From Allacma fusca (lineage: Eukaryota; Arthropoda; Collembola; Symphypleona; Sminthuridae), in contig OX359245.1 in assembly GCA_947179485.1 (NCBI GenBank), positions 7,793,001 to 7,857,000 on the forward strand: a DNA stretch of 64,000 nucleotides. The letters run 5' to 3'. The notes beneath the pieces were generated by a model, which was not told the DNA's origin, made no database searches, and saw only the letters and a program-made list of their open reading frames with translations. The translations under genes were made by a program, and so were the position numbers. Every line of letters starts with the position of its first letter. Position 1 is the first letter of the stretch. Positions 12,354 to 24,689 of the stretch are shown here, one piece after another.

Positions 12354-13385
12354 CTCAGGACCAGAGGTGTCCATCCTTCGAAAGATTTCCTTCAGAGAAG
12401 GCTTCTTTGAACGAATGAAGCGTTATCTTTGACAAATATGAAGGGAAGGGAAGGAAGGCTGGAAAGGAAACGAAGACTGAACGAAGGCTTCTGCTCTTTG
12501 CAGAAATAATGGAATGTGAAGGAACATGTTGTTTTTACGCCTTCGAACGCCGCTGGAACTTGCAATTCCATCTACTATATTTTAGGCAAAATTCTTCCGT
12601 AACTTAAGTTCATGTACGTACGTACACCGTTACTTAACTGAAAACTATTTTTCTGGCGGGTCGGCTTAACGTTATCTATGGGAGCGTTCATAAATTACGT
12701 CATTCAAATTTTGAAGATTTCTGACCCGCCCCCCCTCTAAATCACATACAATCAAATTTGGCAACCCCCCCTCCATCATAACGTCATTTGTCGTGGAAGT
12801 CATCATAGGTGTTTATATACGGTGGTAACTGGTTACCAGAACTGCTTTCAGGTAGCAAAAAATGAAGATACGCACCTGAACCCGACCCGTACCTGAAATA
12901 TGAGGCTAATTTTTTTCGTGGAATAGTCTTTGTTTTATTGCGAATCGAAGGGTGACATTGTTAAAATTATCTGATTAATAAAACTACTCAATTTTCCAAA
13001 ACTTTTACGAAATTCTCACTTCCAGCAAGCAATTGTTGCTGACATCATGTTTTCGTCAACCCCCCATTTCCCCCTCATCATTTTCTGTCAAATATTTTCA
13101 ACCCCCCCACCGTACCAAGCACATGACGTAATTTATGAACGCTCCCTATTCTGAAACATTTATATCACAAAGGCAGCATGATACCCGAAGCATGAAGGAA
13201 TTTAAATAATTTTTGAAGGCTGAAGGAAGGATTATAGCATGGTTTTGAATGAAGGAAGGGCGAAGGAAGGATAAACATTCAGAAGGCTTCATTTTACGGA
13301 ACGATGAAGGAACGGGTAATTGTAAACGGTTCTCCTTCTGAAGGATGAACGAAGGTGTTTTCAAATGGACACCTCTGCTCAGGAC
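12354..13385 (+). mobile_element. hAT-like non-autonomous element with GAAGGA arms (TSD CTCAGGAC)
   Basis: The 8-bp direct repeat CTCAGGAC (12354-12361 and 13378-13385) flanks 12362-13377. The inverted ends are CAGAGGTGTCCATC on the left and GGACACCTCTG on the right. The arms are packed with GAAGGA/GGAAGG words (12376-12545 and 13185-13355), reading GAAGG on the plus strand at both ends in part. The unoccupied site survives in the paralogous repeat at 3065-3085, where GACTTAGGACACAAGC is uninterrupted. No transposase frame is present. The core is itself occupied by the element at 12680-13146. Confidence 0.92.
12677..13149 (+). mobile_element. Nested TIR element with C-rich interior
   Basis: Inverted ends GGGAGCGTTCATAAATTACG (12680) and its mirror, ending at 13146, bound 467 bp; TAT on both sides may be a 3-bp duplication. 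The interior has several runs of 6-7 C (for example 12730, 12766, 13101) near the ends, always on the same strand. It lies inside the GAAGGA-armed hAT-like element and is therefore younger. I do not assign a superfamily: the duplication length is ambiguous (TA, TAT or none). Confidence 0.75.
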
Positions 13386-14871
13386 ACAAGCATTTCAATT
13401 AAGTGTTACAATGTAATTCTAATAGCTGCATATACTGTAACATGCTTAATTGTCACTGGCCTCTTTGTTGTTACATTTTTGAACAAGAATAAAATCGTAA
13501 GCTTGTAATTTTGGTATGAAATTTTGTAACATACAATTGGACTACTTCCTAATGAACCAAATTGTAACATAATTATATCAAGCCCAAGAAATAAATAAAA
13601 ATAACCCTACTTTTATCCGTGCTGGACTTCGCATACTAAATATTATTCTAATGGGTTCAGTTCTTTTCACAGTTCTGTATCTTAATTTAAAGTAATGGCA
13701 CGTGCTTTGGCCTCCTTGTTAATTGTCTATTACAAACATACCTTAAATATTTATATATTTTTAATGATTTTAAAGCTTGTCTACAAAACATTATTGTCGG
13801 GATTCCAAATTGATCATAAAATTCTACCAGCACTTCCCTTAATTTTCCATCAAGTGTTTTCAGGCGATAAAATGAAATGAATTTTACCCATTCGTTTGGA
13901 TAATTTCCTTGAATTACTATTCTTGGACAGTATAAATAAAACAATCACTAATTGACCCATAAAACATCCAGCTAATTAACCTAGTCTATTATCAATCTCT
14001 ACTCTCAAAGATAATTTTCTGCCACGTTAAGTTGTTTCTGAATTTCATACTAAATTGTTCACAATTCATATAAATTTCTTTGCCGATTGACCTTAAAATG
14101 GCATTTAAGGAGTGAAATTTCAAATATTTCTTGAATGTGCTATCAAATATTCGTCAGCAATTATTACTTTGTATTTATATTATATTGACATCCCAATGCA
14201 TTACTGAATGGGAACCCCTTGAGATTTGAGGTGCTTAAAAGAAAAAACTTCGTAGTGCACTTTGTGCCAACAAGGATGGCACACAATTTGAACAAATACA
14301 TCCAACAAATATACGTATGGACACCTAATCAAAGTAATCCCGAAATTTCATCGTTGCTGAAGTTTTCAAAAACATTGAATTCTTTCAGGAACCGTGTCCT
14401 ACGACTCAGCCTGGTAATTGTTTTTCATTTCCCTAAGTATTAACAGTAAAAATATTATTTCGAAGAGAAGGGCTTTCGAAGGAAAAGATCCCCCTTTAAA
14501 ACGAACTTAACATTTTCTTCAAGAATCCAGGCAACTCCGGTGGCTTCGAAATATTGGCAACTAGAAATATAAATGGAACGCCTTCGAAAATGCATTGAAT
14601 CGTAATGACAAAATGATTCTCTTTTCATACTTGAATGTAGTCAAGGAGGTTCTTCTTCGACTAGCGACAGCTTTAAAATTTTGAAACGATGAACTAGAAG
14701 TACCCCGGGTGAAATAATTAATTGAGGATTGTTTCATAAAACAAGCTGTACAAGTTTAGCTTGCACTATTCTAAATAACATTTCAAGTGGCGTCTAAATT
14801 AATTACGTTCTTATTCTTTGCCAATCTCTGATATACTTTTGTTACAGTATTCAAAACACGGTGCCATCAAT

Positions 14872-14890
14872 GTGTGTATATATATATATG
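14872..14890. repeat. AT microsatellite
   Basis: Short TATATA run inside segmental repeat copy B. Confidence 0.6.
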
Positions 14891-15106
14891 AGCCCAAAGA
14901 TATTGAAATAAAATGAATTGAAAATAAAAGTTTGTAATTTGATAACATTCATTCGTTTTTCATTAATAAAAATTATTAGAACTTCCAAATATTTTGTGTA
15001 AAATTGCTCATAGGAAATGTCACTGTATATGGAGTAACATATTTATATGAAGCTCAATTATCTAGATATTTAGACGGCATTGCCATTTGATCAATCGTAG
15101 CACTTT

Positions 15107-16130
15107 TTACACATAAATTTTAGTATACCGAGGGGATATTGTAGTTGATCCCCGTTAGGATTTATGTGAGCAAAACTTTATTACTTTATTTATTTTTATT
15201 TATTTTATGAGCTTTTATGAGTTTTTTCCGAACAAAATTTGCTCGTCTTCATAATTATTATAGCCAAATGTTGAATTTTAAATGAGGAAACGTTTTTGAC
15301 TCCTGTAACCCTGGGAATTTTTTCAAGGTTTTTTTTTATAGAAAACGTGATTTCTATTTTATGTTAGAATCAGAACAACATAATTGTTTGCGTACAACTC
15401 ATTTTTCAATAAATGTGCTCACTTTGATAGATAAGTTGACATATTAAATGTTTACATATAATTATTGTTTAAAAATGAACTAAAAAATCTAGTTGTAATA
15501 AACTTTCTTTATGCACACATAAACAAATCGAACAGCTGACCCCGACTTACCACAGTAAGATAATAAAATTTTGGATTTCTCACCAAAATAAATAACTGAC
15601 GTGGAAGTTATCTATTTAATTTCAATTAATTCTTTACCTCAATTCTCAGCAAAAATAACCACTTCAAGGAAAAATGTACAGTTGTGCTTCTAATTACTTC
15701 TGCTGTAGCATGCTTACTTGAAACCTTAAACCGCATATCCTAAATTTAATAGTATACTGTAACGTTGCATTAACTACAAGTTTCAATACAAAAAATCATA
15801 TTTTTAAACTTTTTGCGGAGAATAATCTGTAGGATATCCTACAACAGTAAAAATTTTACACATAAATTTTAGTATACCGAGGGGATATTGTAGTTGATCC
15901 CCGTTAGGATTTATGTGAGCAAAACTTTATTACTTTATTTATTTTTATTTATTTTATGAGCTTTTAAGAGTATTTTCCGAACAAAATGTGCTCGTCTTCA
16001 TAATGATTATAGCCAAATGTTGAATTTTAAATGAGGAAACGTTTTTGACTCCTGTTACGGGAATTTTGTCAAGGATATTTTTATACAAAACGTGATTTCC
16101 ATTCTATAATAGAATCAGAACAACAAAATT
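15107..16130 (+). repeat. Local tandem duplication, 749-bp offset
   Basis: The tract starting at 15107 (TACACATAAATTTTAGTATA onward) recurs from 15857 with an offset of 749 bp. It is nearly identical for about 110 bp and then diverges over the next 160 bp. The junction falls just after the ACAACAGTAAA that ends the 700-bp block, so the block in copy B is bordered by a partial repeat of its own start. Confidence 0.75.
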
Positions 16131-18600
16131 GGTAACATTTATATTTTATATATTTCATAAAATAAATTCATACAACTCATTTTTCAATAATGTTGTACCT
16201 TTGATAGTATTAGTTTTAATTACACTCATAATTATTTTTTTAAATCCTTTAAAATATCCAGATTTATTAAAGTTTCTATATATACATAGATTTGCATGCA
16301 TAAATACATCAAATGTCGTTAAATATAAAACATGCCTATTTAACTGAATCTTACAGGTGCCATGTCTCCGAATCAATAAATAACTGGCGTTGAAGCCTAA
16401 GTATTTAATTTCAATTAATTCTTTACCTCAATTCTAAATTAGGATAATCATTTCAAGGAAAAGTGTACCATTGTGTTCCTAATTACATCTGCTGTAAAAT
16501 GCTTGCTTGGATCCTTAAGCCGGAAATCCTAAATATGGTTGTGCAATACTGTTTGAGCATTTTCGAATGCGGATCCTAAACTAATGATTCAACACAAATA
16601 TATAACGTAGCGTGTTTGGGTCGATACATCTGCTTAATTGGCACGAAAGCATTAGTTTTGTAATGTAATTTCACACCATTGTTCCATCCTTGCTAAAATG
16701 TTATTCGGATATTTTCCCAGTTGAATTAGGACATTAATGCATAGGCATATTTAAATTAAAGCTTGAAAATAAAATTCTCAATAGAATCCCACTTGAACAT
16801 TTAATTTCATATTAAGCAAATTTCAGTAGAATAAAATTAGGAAGAAATTTAAAATAACCTTAAAACGTCGTTACTATCTATTTAGTATGATTACAAATGA
16901 AAATCCAGTTTGCAAATTTTAATTGTAATATTGAATACGGCTGGAAACTTGTGAATGTTCACAAAAAATACTTCATTCAAAAATAATTTTTTCAAGACAT
17001 CTATTATCATTTTCCCAATTTCAAATAAACTTGATTAAAATGCAGTTTACACTATACCAATCAATACTACTAATTAAAAGAAGTCTGTAGTAGTCGTTTA
17101 AGTTGAAACTGCCGACCATTACATAATACATGCGGGGAGAGCCAATGACCTGCGCAGAAGAGCGTCAAAAGTACAAATTCTGTTACCCTCCGCCATTGCA
17201 GATGGACATTAATTTTTTTTACTTGGACAGGCTTAAGTTATAGTCACGTAGACGATATGGTACTCAAGTGTTACTACAGCCTATTCCTGTCCAAGTCAAC
17301 AAAAGGTAATTCAAATTTTTTGGTATTATTCTTTTTCAATTTTTATTATGAATACAAATTTAATCGTCGGTCTTCCTCCTACTGGTTTGTCATTGGGAAT
17401 ACCAAGTATCACAAGAACTACCTAACGGGTTTATTGGCGGTATGTATTGTTACTTATGTATGAAGTTGCGGTTCGTAAATATGAGCCTTTGGAGGAAATA
17501 AAGGCAAAAATGCAAGGAAACCAATATAAAGTAATAAAGTAAGGAATTTTAAGAAATTGCAAGTGAGAGTGAGAAGTTGGGGCTAAATGGGGAGAAGTGT
17601 ATCAGAGTAGAGATTCACACACTTGGAGTGAGGGATTTCAGGTTTAGTCTCAACGTATGGAGAGATACGAAAAATAAGTGCTTATGTGCGTATACAGGGT
17701 TATTCTCACGGTATAGTTTATTTCTGTATAGTGCGTAGATGGATACACTGTGTTAGTCTCTCACGCGTTCCCTTTGCCTCTGCTTAGCTGTGAGTCTCCT
17801 CTGCTGTGCCTTCGGAGGCAGCAGGTTTTATACGGAGATGAGCAAAGAATTGCCCACCTCCCGTATTTGCTTTGGAATTTGTTTAGACCAATGATATACA
17901 GTTAATGCTAGTACGTAACGTACAATTTCATACAATATTGTATCTTAGCAGTACATATATGTACGCTAATGTTGATGTTACATGTATTGTGTTACAAAAC
18001 CACATATCGGTTAACAGTATATATTTCCTGCCCTATTTTTAAGCCAGAGCTCTTTTTCCCCCAAACAAATCGAAGGAAAACGTAAAAGTAGTTATTAACG
18101 TGGAAGACCAATGGGAATTTTAGGTGAAGGAAACGGCACTTAATAACTGGGCCTGCCCAGAAATGTTGTTATTCGTTAAAACTTACTATCACCATGAATA
18201 ACTTCATCAGTGGCGTTACCATCCGCATTTGAGGATAGTTTTACTGCCAGTACTTTTGAATGTGTAAACCTAAACCATCTTTAAAGTTCCCGCCAGTTCG
18301 ACCGGGCTCAACCGCTAGAGGTTGAGGAAAAAATGAGTTTTCCTCATGAGTTAAGTAAACGCAGGCGTCCTGGCTATAACAGGTGGATATTGCGGATTAT
18401 TGCATGTAAAACTGCATAAAAGTTATAAAGAATTTCAAATGACAACAAAAATAATGTTCAATTGTTAAAACCCGGTCAAAATTCATCAAAATTTTTAATT
18501 AGAAAAAAAACAGGTTTTCCTCCCAGTATTAGCTCGAATGAGTTCATTGTATGCAATTTGTGGCAGTAGTTTGTGAGAAAACAATACACTTAATAATAAT
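16130..18600. other. Diverged repeats and unassigned DNA
   Basis: Positions 16370-16900 match the host repeat seen at 5490-5900 and 21540-21900 (ACTGGCGTTGAAGCC, CATCTGCTTAATTGGC). Positions 17040-18300 look single-copy within the window; open frames of up to 73 codons there carry no recognisable domain. A stretch at 17560-17700 has GAGAGTGAGAAG/GGAGTGAGGG text loosely shared with 39050-39160. Confidence 0.4.
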
Positions 18601-19560
18601 GTTATGAAAAAGAAGACTATGACAATTGTTCATTTCTGCAGACGTCGGAGGACAGGTGGAAAGAAATCATTAAAATCATATCATTGACACTTCATGTCGA
18701 TTTTGCAAAAGAATACAAAAAAATACTTTTCTCCGGGAATGTTAATTGTCATTCCTTTCAACCCAATACGAGTTTCAATTAGGACTTCTGTTGGGAAAAA
18801 CATTTTCAGTTCAGCAGAAGAATTCGTCGGGTTCGGAAATCCTCGGTAGGAAATAAATGTCCAGATCCTGTCCCGAAAAACCACTGGGGACAATAAAAAT
18901 TTTCGTCAAAACAAAAATCTTAATCCACTGAAGGTCCGAAATAACACCGGGACAACTTTCATGCCCGAAAGTTTCCCGTTCCGAAACCATTGCGGTGCCC
19001 CGTCCCAAACAGAATCATTAATCCTATTATATGGATATGTCAGTTTCAACATTAAACAATGCATTGCTATAACGGTGTTTTTATTGATTTTTAATATTTT
19101 TATTTTGCCAGTTCATTGAAAGTGCATTTCAATAATTTATTTAGAAAACTCGATTATTCCATCTTTAATAATTAGTAGGGACGGGTTCGAAAAATATTTA
19201 TTGTAGCGTGCAAGTTCAAATCTTTAACCTCACTGATAAAATTCCACTGCAGATACTTCTAAAATCGTGAATGTCCAATCTTGTTCCGGCTATTTTTCAG
19301 ATTTTGCGTTATTATACAAAAGGTATAAATTTGTTATTCGTCCATAGGCAAGCCTTACCTTGACAATTTGTGTTATCATGGTAATGATTTTTTTAAAATT
19401 GAGACAAATGTAAAAAATACACTTATTTCATTACACAACATGTATCTCTTCACAAAAATCGTTGAAGTAATCTTCGCTAAATTTAAATTACTAAACCAAC
19501 AGTATATTTCAAATGAAAATTCAAAGCATGAAAAAAATTATTTTCTTTAATTTGAATTTG
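18600..19560 (+). repeat. Dispersed repeat family C, copy 2
   Basis: Matches 26680-27250 and 9590-10220 through CAGGTTTTCCTCCCA-like text, CACCGGGACAACTTTC and GCCTTACCTTGACAATT. An internal segment (18815-19010) contains several GGGACA/TGTCCC words, suggesting an eroded element with palindromic GGGACAATTGTCCC units. No ends or target duplication could be fixed. Confidence 0.55.
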
Positions 19561-21740
19561 CAGGGTGACCAAAATACAGTCTCTCTCTTTGGAGTAGATA
19601 CACATGATTGAATGACTCATCACATATTTGGGCTGCCCAGATTGTAGCAATTCTAGTTCCGGATCTTGAGAAATTTTCTTTTCAGTGTCATTTTCTCAAT
19701 TTTTTGCTTTCCCATACAGAATTTGTTTGGGACAATATTTCGACACTCGTTTATTGAAACTTTCAAGGGCTTTCCGGGGAGCTATTGACAGTCCAAAGAC
19801 CTGGAGCAAGTTCAAGTTAATTCTGATTCAAGACAAAAGGAAAAACGATTCTTAAAAGGACTTTGTCTACAGTGGCAAACTATATTATATGATTTCAAAC
19901 TTTATTAAAATTTCCTAAATTTTGAAAAACGTCAACGGAGGATATTTTATGTGGTAGATCCATGACTACATCGAGCATTTAAAAAATGAGCCGGATTTTA
20001 CTTAATAATAAAATGTTATTTATATACTTGCAATTTGACCGGGATATAGTTTGAGTGGCGTCAAATCCCAAATAATTTCGCGATGACCTGCATATTAGTA
20101 CTTATCCCCTTCCATATATCGATATACATATGTATATTATTTTCAGGTAACAGGGGTTCCTGAAAAGAAGACGTTCAGAAAGTCATTCTGCTCAAATTTT
20201 ACAGAAACGTTGTTAAACAGATTTTGTTTTCAAATATTTTGTAGTTCCAACAAGCCGGAATTTAATTAGACAATTCATTTTTTGTATTATCTAATATAAT
20301 ATAGTAAAATTTTTTATATTTAATATTAATTTGAATTTACACGGTGACCATAGGCATTTACCTCCAGCTCACATAAGGGGGAGAATCAGCCGAAACAGGA
20401 AACTCACAAGGTTGGATTTGTCACTGAAAATACGTTTCTAATTTTGAAAATTCTAGAGAGAAAATAGCTATAAAAAGTATTTCATAGTTTGTAATAAATC
20501 GATTCAGATCTCGGACTTTTCTTCACATCTCACAAACCTGAGGATTCGTTCCCATGCTCCTCATTCCCTTCTCATTCTTTTTGGTATTTGATAGTTTTCA
20601 ATCAGTTCCTGACCCCTGTAACCTCAAAAATTGATCCAGGTCAATGAAACAAATTGAAGGAAATCTTTATCCTTACAATTGTTTAATTCACGTTGCTGAA
20701 TTACCCTTATTGTTGCAAAATATTCTTCAAGTATTGCATCATGCGATTGTAAAGTAAGGACGAGGACATTTACGTCCTTGGATATTTGCTAAAATAAACA
20801 AACCTTGATATAAAGTTGAATTACCATTTTTCTGAAAAAAAGGAATGTTAGTTTTAAAACGTTTCAGAAAATTCTCCCACTTTTCCTAAATTTTTTGCAT
20901 TAATAGTTTTTGCAACAACGAAATCGAACACAATAAAACAAAATTGAACAGATATCTCTTCTACACGGGTTGTGTTTCCAATACGAATCATTTGATCTGC
21001 GTTTACAATATTTTAAATTAACAGGTGCTACTGAATGGAAGCCCTTTGTAAAAAAAAGACATTCAAAGAAAAGAAAACTTTTTCAACGTGTTTCTTGGGA
21101 ACACGTTTTTTGGAACCACTTTTTTAAAGTAGAAATTCCCTGAAATCTAAGCATAAGTGACTCCTATTGCCAATATTCCAACTTAAAATTTTCTTCTCAA
21201 ATCAACATAACATCAAATTATTTTGAATATATTGAATGAGGAATATAAAAGAATCGACATTGAGAAATTATTAAGATTTTTTGATCGGAAACGGGATTGC
21301 CATTCTCCGGCAGAATCATGAAAGAATAATTTGTTAACACACAGCTAGTTTTTCAATAAATGTGTCCACTTTTTTAGGATAAGGGAATTGCAGATGTTTA
21401 CACATAATCAGTTTTTAATTATGTCGTAAGAATCTAGAATAATTAATTTTATTATTGAAGTTAGTTTTTTACAAACAACTAAACCACAAACATTCAAGCT
21501 GGAAATCTGCACAATATACATTGTCCATCCTAATATGATATAAACAACTGGCGTGAAAGCTTAGCCATTTAAAATAATATTTTATTCTATGCTTTATCTC
21601 TATTCCAAATGACCATATAATAACTTAAAAGTGTTAAAATTTAAAAAAATAATGACACCTTAAATCGGAATTCCTAAATATGATTTTACAACAGTATTTG
21701 AACATTTTCTTACAAAGTCTTACGACTCCCTAGCAATACA
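19560..21740. other. Unassigned intergenic DNA
   Basis: AT-rich with no supported gene. A copy of the recurrent CTGGCGTGAAAGCTTA motif sits at 21547, leading into the host repeat that carries the next transposon. Confidence 0.35.
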
Positions 21741-22924
21741 GCTCAAAATCAATTATAAATATAATTGATGCCTACATTTATTCCTTGCGGATGATCTAAC
21801 AGTTAAGTAGCTATAATAAGGATATTAAATAAAAGTTTCACCAAAAATGTATTTTTAGTTTCTTGTTATATTTAAAGTGGCGCCCAGACTCTATTTTTAC
21901 CAGTGCTCGGACTGGGTACAGAAACCGTGTACCCGTACCCATACCCGTACCCGAATATCGGGTACTACAAAATGCTGTACCTATACCCGTACCCATACCC
22001 GGACCCGTAATGTATTCAAAACCTGTACCCGTACCCGAGTATCTATTGTGTGTACCCGGGTATTACTCGGGTACTGGAAGTTTGGCCGATTTAAAATCCC
22101 CGACGACATTAGCCTGCCCAGCTGAAAAATTTCAAGTTGTCAATTTTTTGACCTCCATGAAAAGTGTCCGGGATTTTGGGAATTTTCCCTAGGCGTTAAA
22201 GACATCCTATTTGAATTTTTTGAAAAAATTATTTAAGGCATTGTGTGATTTTTTTAATAAACACTGACGAAATTCAAATCCTACTACCCCAAAATAATAA
22301 CTTGCTGAATGAAATGAAATGTGTTCTCGCTAATTGGAATTGGGACGGATTCTTTAATACTAAACTCTCCATAACTTGCTTTTCAATTTCGAGAACAACA
22401 AGAAACCATTTTTTTCCGGCTAATCGAACTCTGTGTATAGAAAATGTTAAACGGAAAAATTGAGTTGATCATAATTTTTCCAAGTCAAATATTGCGGTTT
22501 CAGGGAATAAATGTGGGAGGCAATATTGAATATTCATTTTATATTACAGCTTTATAAAACAAACATTCGTAAACTGTCTCTCACATTTATGAAGCCCGAG
22601 ACGGAGATTTTCGAAAAATGCAGGCAAAATAGAACTAAAATGCAACCCCATGGAAGTTTTGAACGCCAAGTTCAGATGTCTGTCAAGTTCTTTTAACATC
22701 AAAATTATCAAGATTAATCAAAGGGACTGAAATATAAATATTGCGTGCAAGGAATGATATTTTTCATTCTAAAATGTTATAAATATTCACCTCAATGAAT
22801 ACTCAAAGTGTCATAAATACCCAGAATTGAAAATGCTCAAATTGCCTGCATAAAATGCCTTGGCGTTTTCAAATGGACAACCCTGGGTACTTGTAACGTT
22901 AAGAAATGGATCTGCTAATAAATG

Positions 22925-23156
22925 TATCAACATCCAATTTACAGTTGAAGTGGAACTTAATGAAACAATACCATTTTTAGATGTTTCCATACATCGGCAA
23001 GAGAACAATACCATTAAAACGAAAGTATACCGCAAGAAGACACAAACCGACAGATATTTAAATTACAATTCATATCATCACCAATCAAACAAAATCTCAG
23101 TCAGATATTTTACTATTCAGAGCTTTCTCTATTTGCCACAAAGATTTCTTAGATGA
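22925..23156 (+). pseudogene. Penelope-like reverse transcriptase, C-terminal remnant
   Basis: The frame reads NIQFTVEVELNETIPFLDV followed by VYRKKTQTDRYLNY, the signature of the RT thumb end in Penelope-like elements (PFLDV, then YRKxTxTDRYL). The catalytic palm with its YxDD motif is missing upstream, so the copy is 5' truncated, as expected of target-primed insertion. A one-base frame break between about 23100 and 23121 separates it from the nuclease frame, which picks up as AFSICHKDFLDEEIQYVKY. Not functional. Confidence 0.8.
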
Positions 23157-23874
23157 AGAAATTCAATATGTAAAATATATTCTACAACGGAACAGATATC
23201 CTATAAGCCTCATTTCAAAACGATTGAATAGAATGCGTCTAAAGTTCAATACGTTTAACCTACAAAACGTACCCAATTTAGCCATTCAATATAATTCATC
23301 AATAAGAAATGATAATCCAGTTATTACTGATTCTCAACTTCAAATTAAAATGGAGGAAGTAGTAGAAGAAATTGAAGAATACACTAAATGGGTTCCCTTT
23401 CCATTTCTTGGTACTTTATCCAATAAAATTGCCGGATTATTACGACGAAAATTTCAATGGAAGATAACTTTCCTGCCCGGTAAGAAAATTAAAAGTATGC
23501 TTAACCGATTCAAGGACAAAGAAGAGAACGAAACTCACGTAATATATAATTTTCCATGCAAATCATGTGACAAAATTTATTACGGTGAAACATACCATCC
23601 TTTAAATACACGGCTGAAAGAACACATGGACCATGTTCAATTAAAGAATCGTGAAAAATCAGCAGTTGCTCGGCACATTTATAACAATCGGAAACATTCT
23701 ATCGATTGGGATAACGCCAGATCAATCATGAAAGAACCAAATCAGTTTTTGAGAAAAATCAAAGAAGGTTTAATAATCCAACAATCGGATAAGAATTTGA
23801 TGAACGTCAACGATGGTTTTTTATTAGACGCTGCATGGAATCCTTTAATTCAGAAAATTATAACTAATTCTTAA
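23122..23874 (+). pseudogene. Penelope-like element GIY-YIG endonuclease domain
   Basis: The frame opens after the break at about 23121; an ATG at 23224 gives 216 residues. Counted from that ATG, residues 108-190 form a GIY-YIG-like nuclease: CKSC at 112-115 and KIYYGET at 117-123 (YYG in place of the canonical YIG), then Arg130, Glu133-His134 and His151. The C-terminal tryptophan region AAWNPLI is at 203-209. Cys112/Cys115 and His134/His151 could form the zinc-binding set reported for this clade. In life this domain nicks DNA to prime reverse transcription. The domain itself is open, but the element lacks its RT core. The frame ends with TAA at 23872. Confidence 0.85.
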
Positions 23875-23954
23875 AAAAGTTTGTTCCTAGAAAATTGATT
23901 TTTAAAAAATATGTATTTTTCTCGAATTGCAAATTTTTCTACCACTTGCTTGTT

Positions 23955-23998
23955 AGTGCCTGAGGATGACAGTCTGTTAGATGTCGTAAGCTTGCATA
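23955..23998 (+). ncRNA. Possible degenerate hammerhead ribozyme core in the Penelope 3' region
   Basis: CTGAGGA (23960-23966) fits the hammerhead CUGANGA box. GACA (23968-23971) can pair with TGTC (23982-23985) as stem II, followed by GTAA where GAAA is expected. Hammerhead motifs are known in the terminal repeats of Penelope-like elements. The GAAA box is changed and stem I is not evident, so at best this is a decayed relic. Confidence 0.3.
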
Positions 23999-24689
23999 TA
24001 ATTTAGCTTGTTTAATAAAATTAACCACGTAAACCAAAGAAATGGATTCTATTAATAAATGTATATTTATTCCGATCTTATCTCGTAATGCGTCTTCAAA
24101 TAATTGTAATGTTACGCTCCCAATGAAGATAATTAAACTGAATCCCAAGAACTTCCCTTTTGAAATTCTTCGTTGATGAGCTTCACTATTTAAGTCGATA
24201 AACAGATGATTTCACTGACTCTACGCTCTATTTCTTTATTAGATTCCTTGGATGAATTATTAGAAGCGTTAGATTGCAACTACCACGTAATCATAAATGA
24301 GACGAAGCCACTTGGCTCTGTCACTAACACACGTATCTGTATACTACGAAATAAGCAACTCCACGGTTGGTAGGTCTTATTGTTAGCCATTGTAAACCAT
24401 TCCATCAGGAACCCTTGAAGTACCCAAAAATACTCGGGTACAGCACCCACGGGTACAGGTATTTTACATAGTGATACCCGTACCCATTAGGTACTACCCG
24501 ATTGTCACTGAGTGAGTACCCATACCCGTACCCGCACCTGTACCCACTTTATTGTCTAAAATCCAGAGTACCCGGGTAGTACCCGCGTACTTGCGAGTAC
24601 GCAACTTCTGTACCCGGGTAGTACCCATACCTGTACCCGTACCCATTTACCCGAGTATTACCCGTACCCAGTCCGAGCACTGATTTTTA

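Larger units (their letters stand above)
11590..15852 (+). repeat. Segmental repeat, copy B
   Basis: This is the second copy of 2100-5758, lengthened by the 1016-bp hAT-like insertion at 12362-13377. The tract 13378-13700 resumes exactly where 12361 stops when compared with copy A. Several open frames of 60-110 codons lie here (for example 11766-12089); none is kept in copy A, so I do not treat them as genes. Confidence 0.7.

Noticed and set aside
21863-22192. 109-codon open frame rich in Val-Pro
   Set aside because: It reads through the GTACCC word array of a transposon arm; the Val-Pro pattern is the translation of the repeat.
22245-22696. Two frames upstream of the Penelope RT remnant as its missing RT palm
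   Set aside because: Neither shows an RT motif (no YxDD or neighbouring blocks), so the element is simply truncated.
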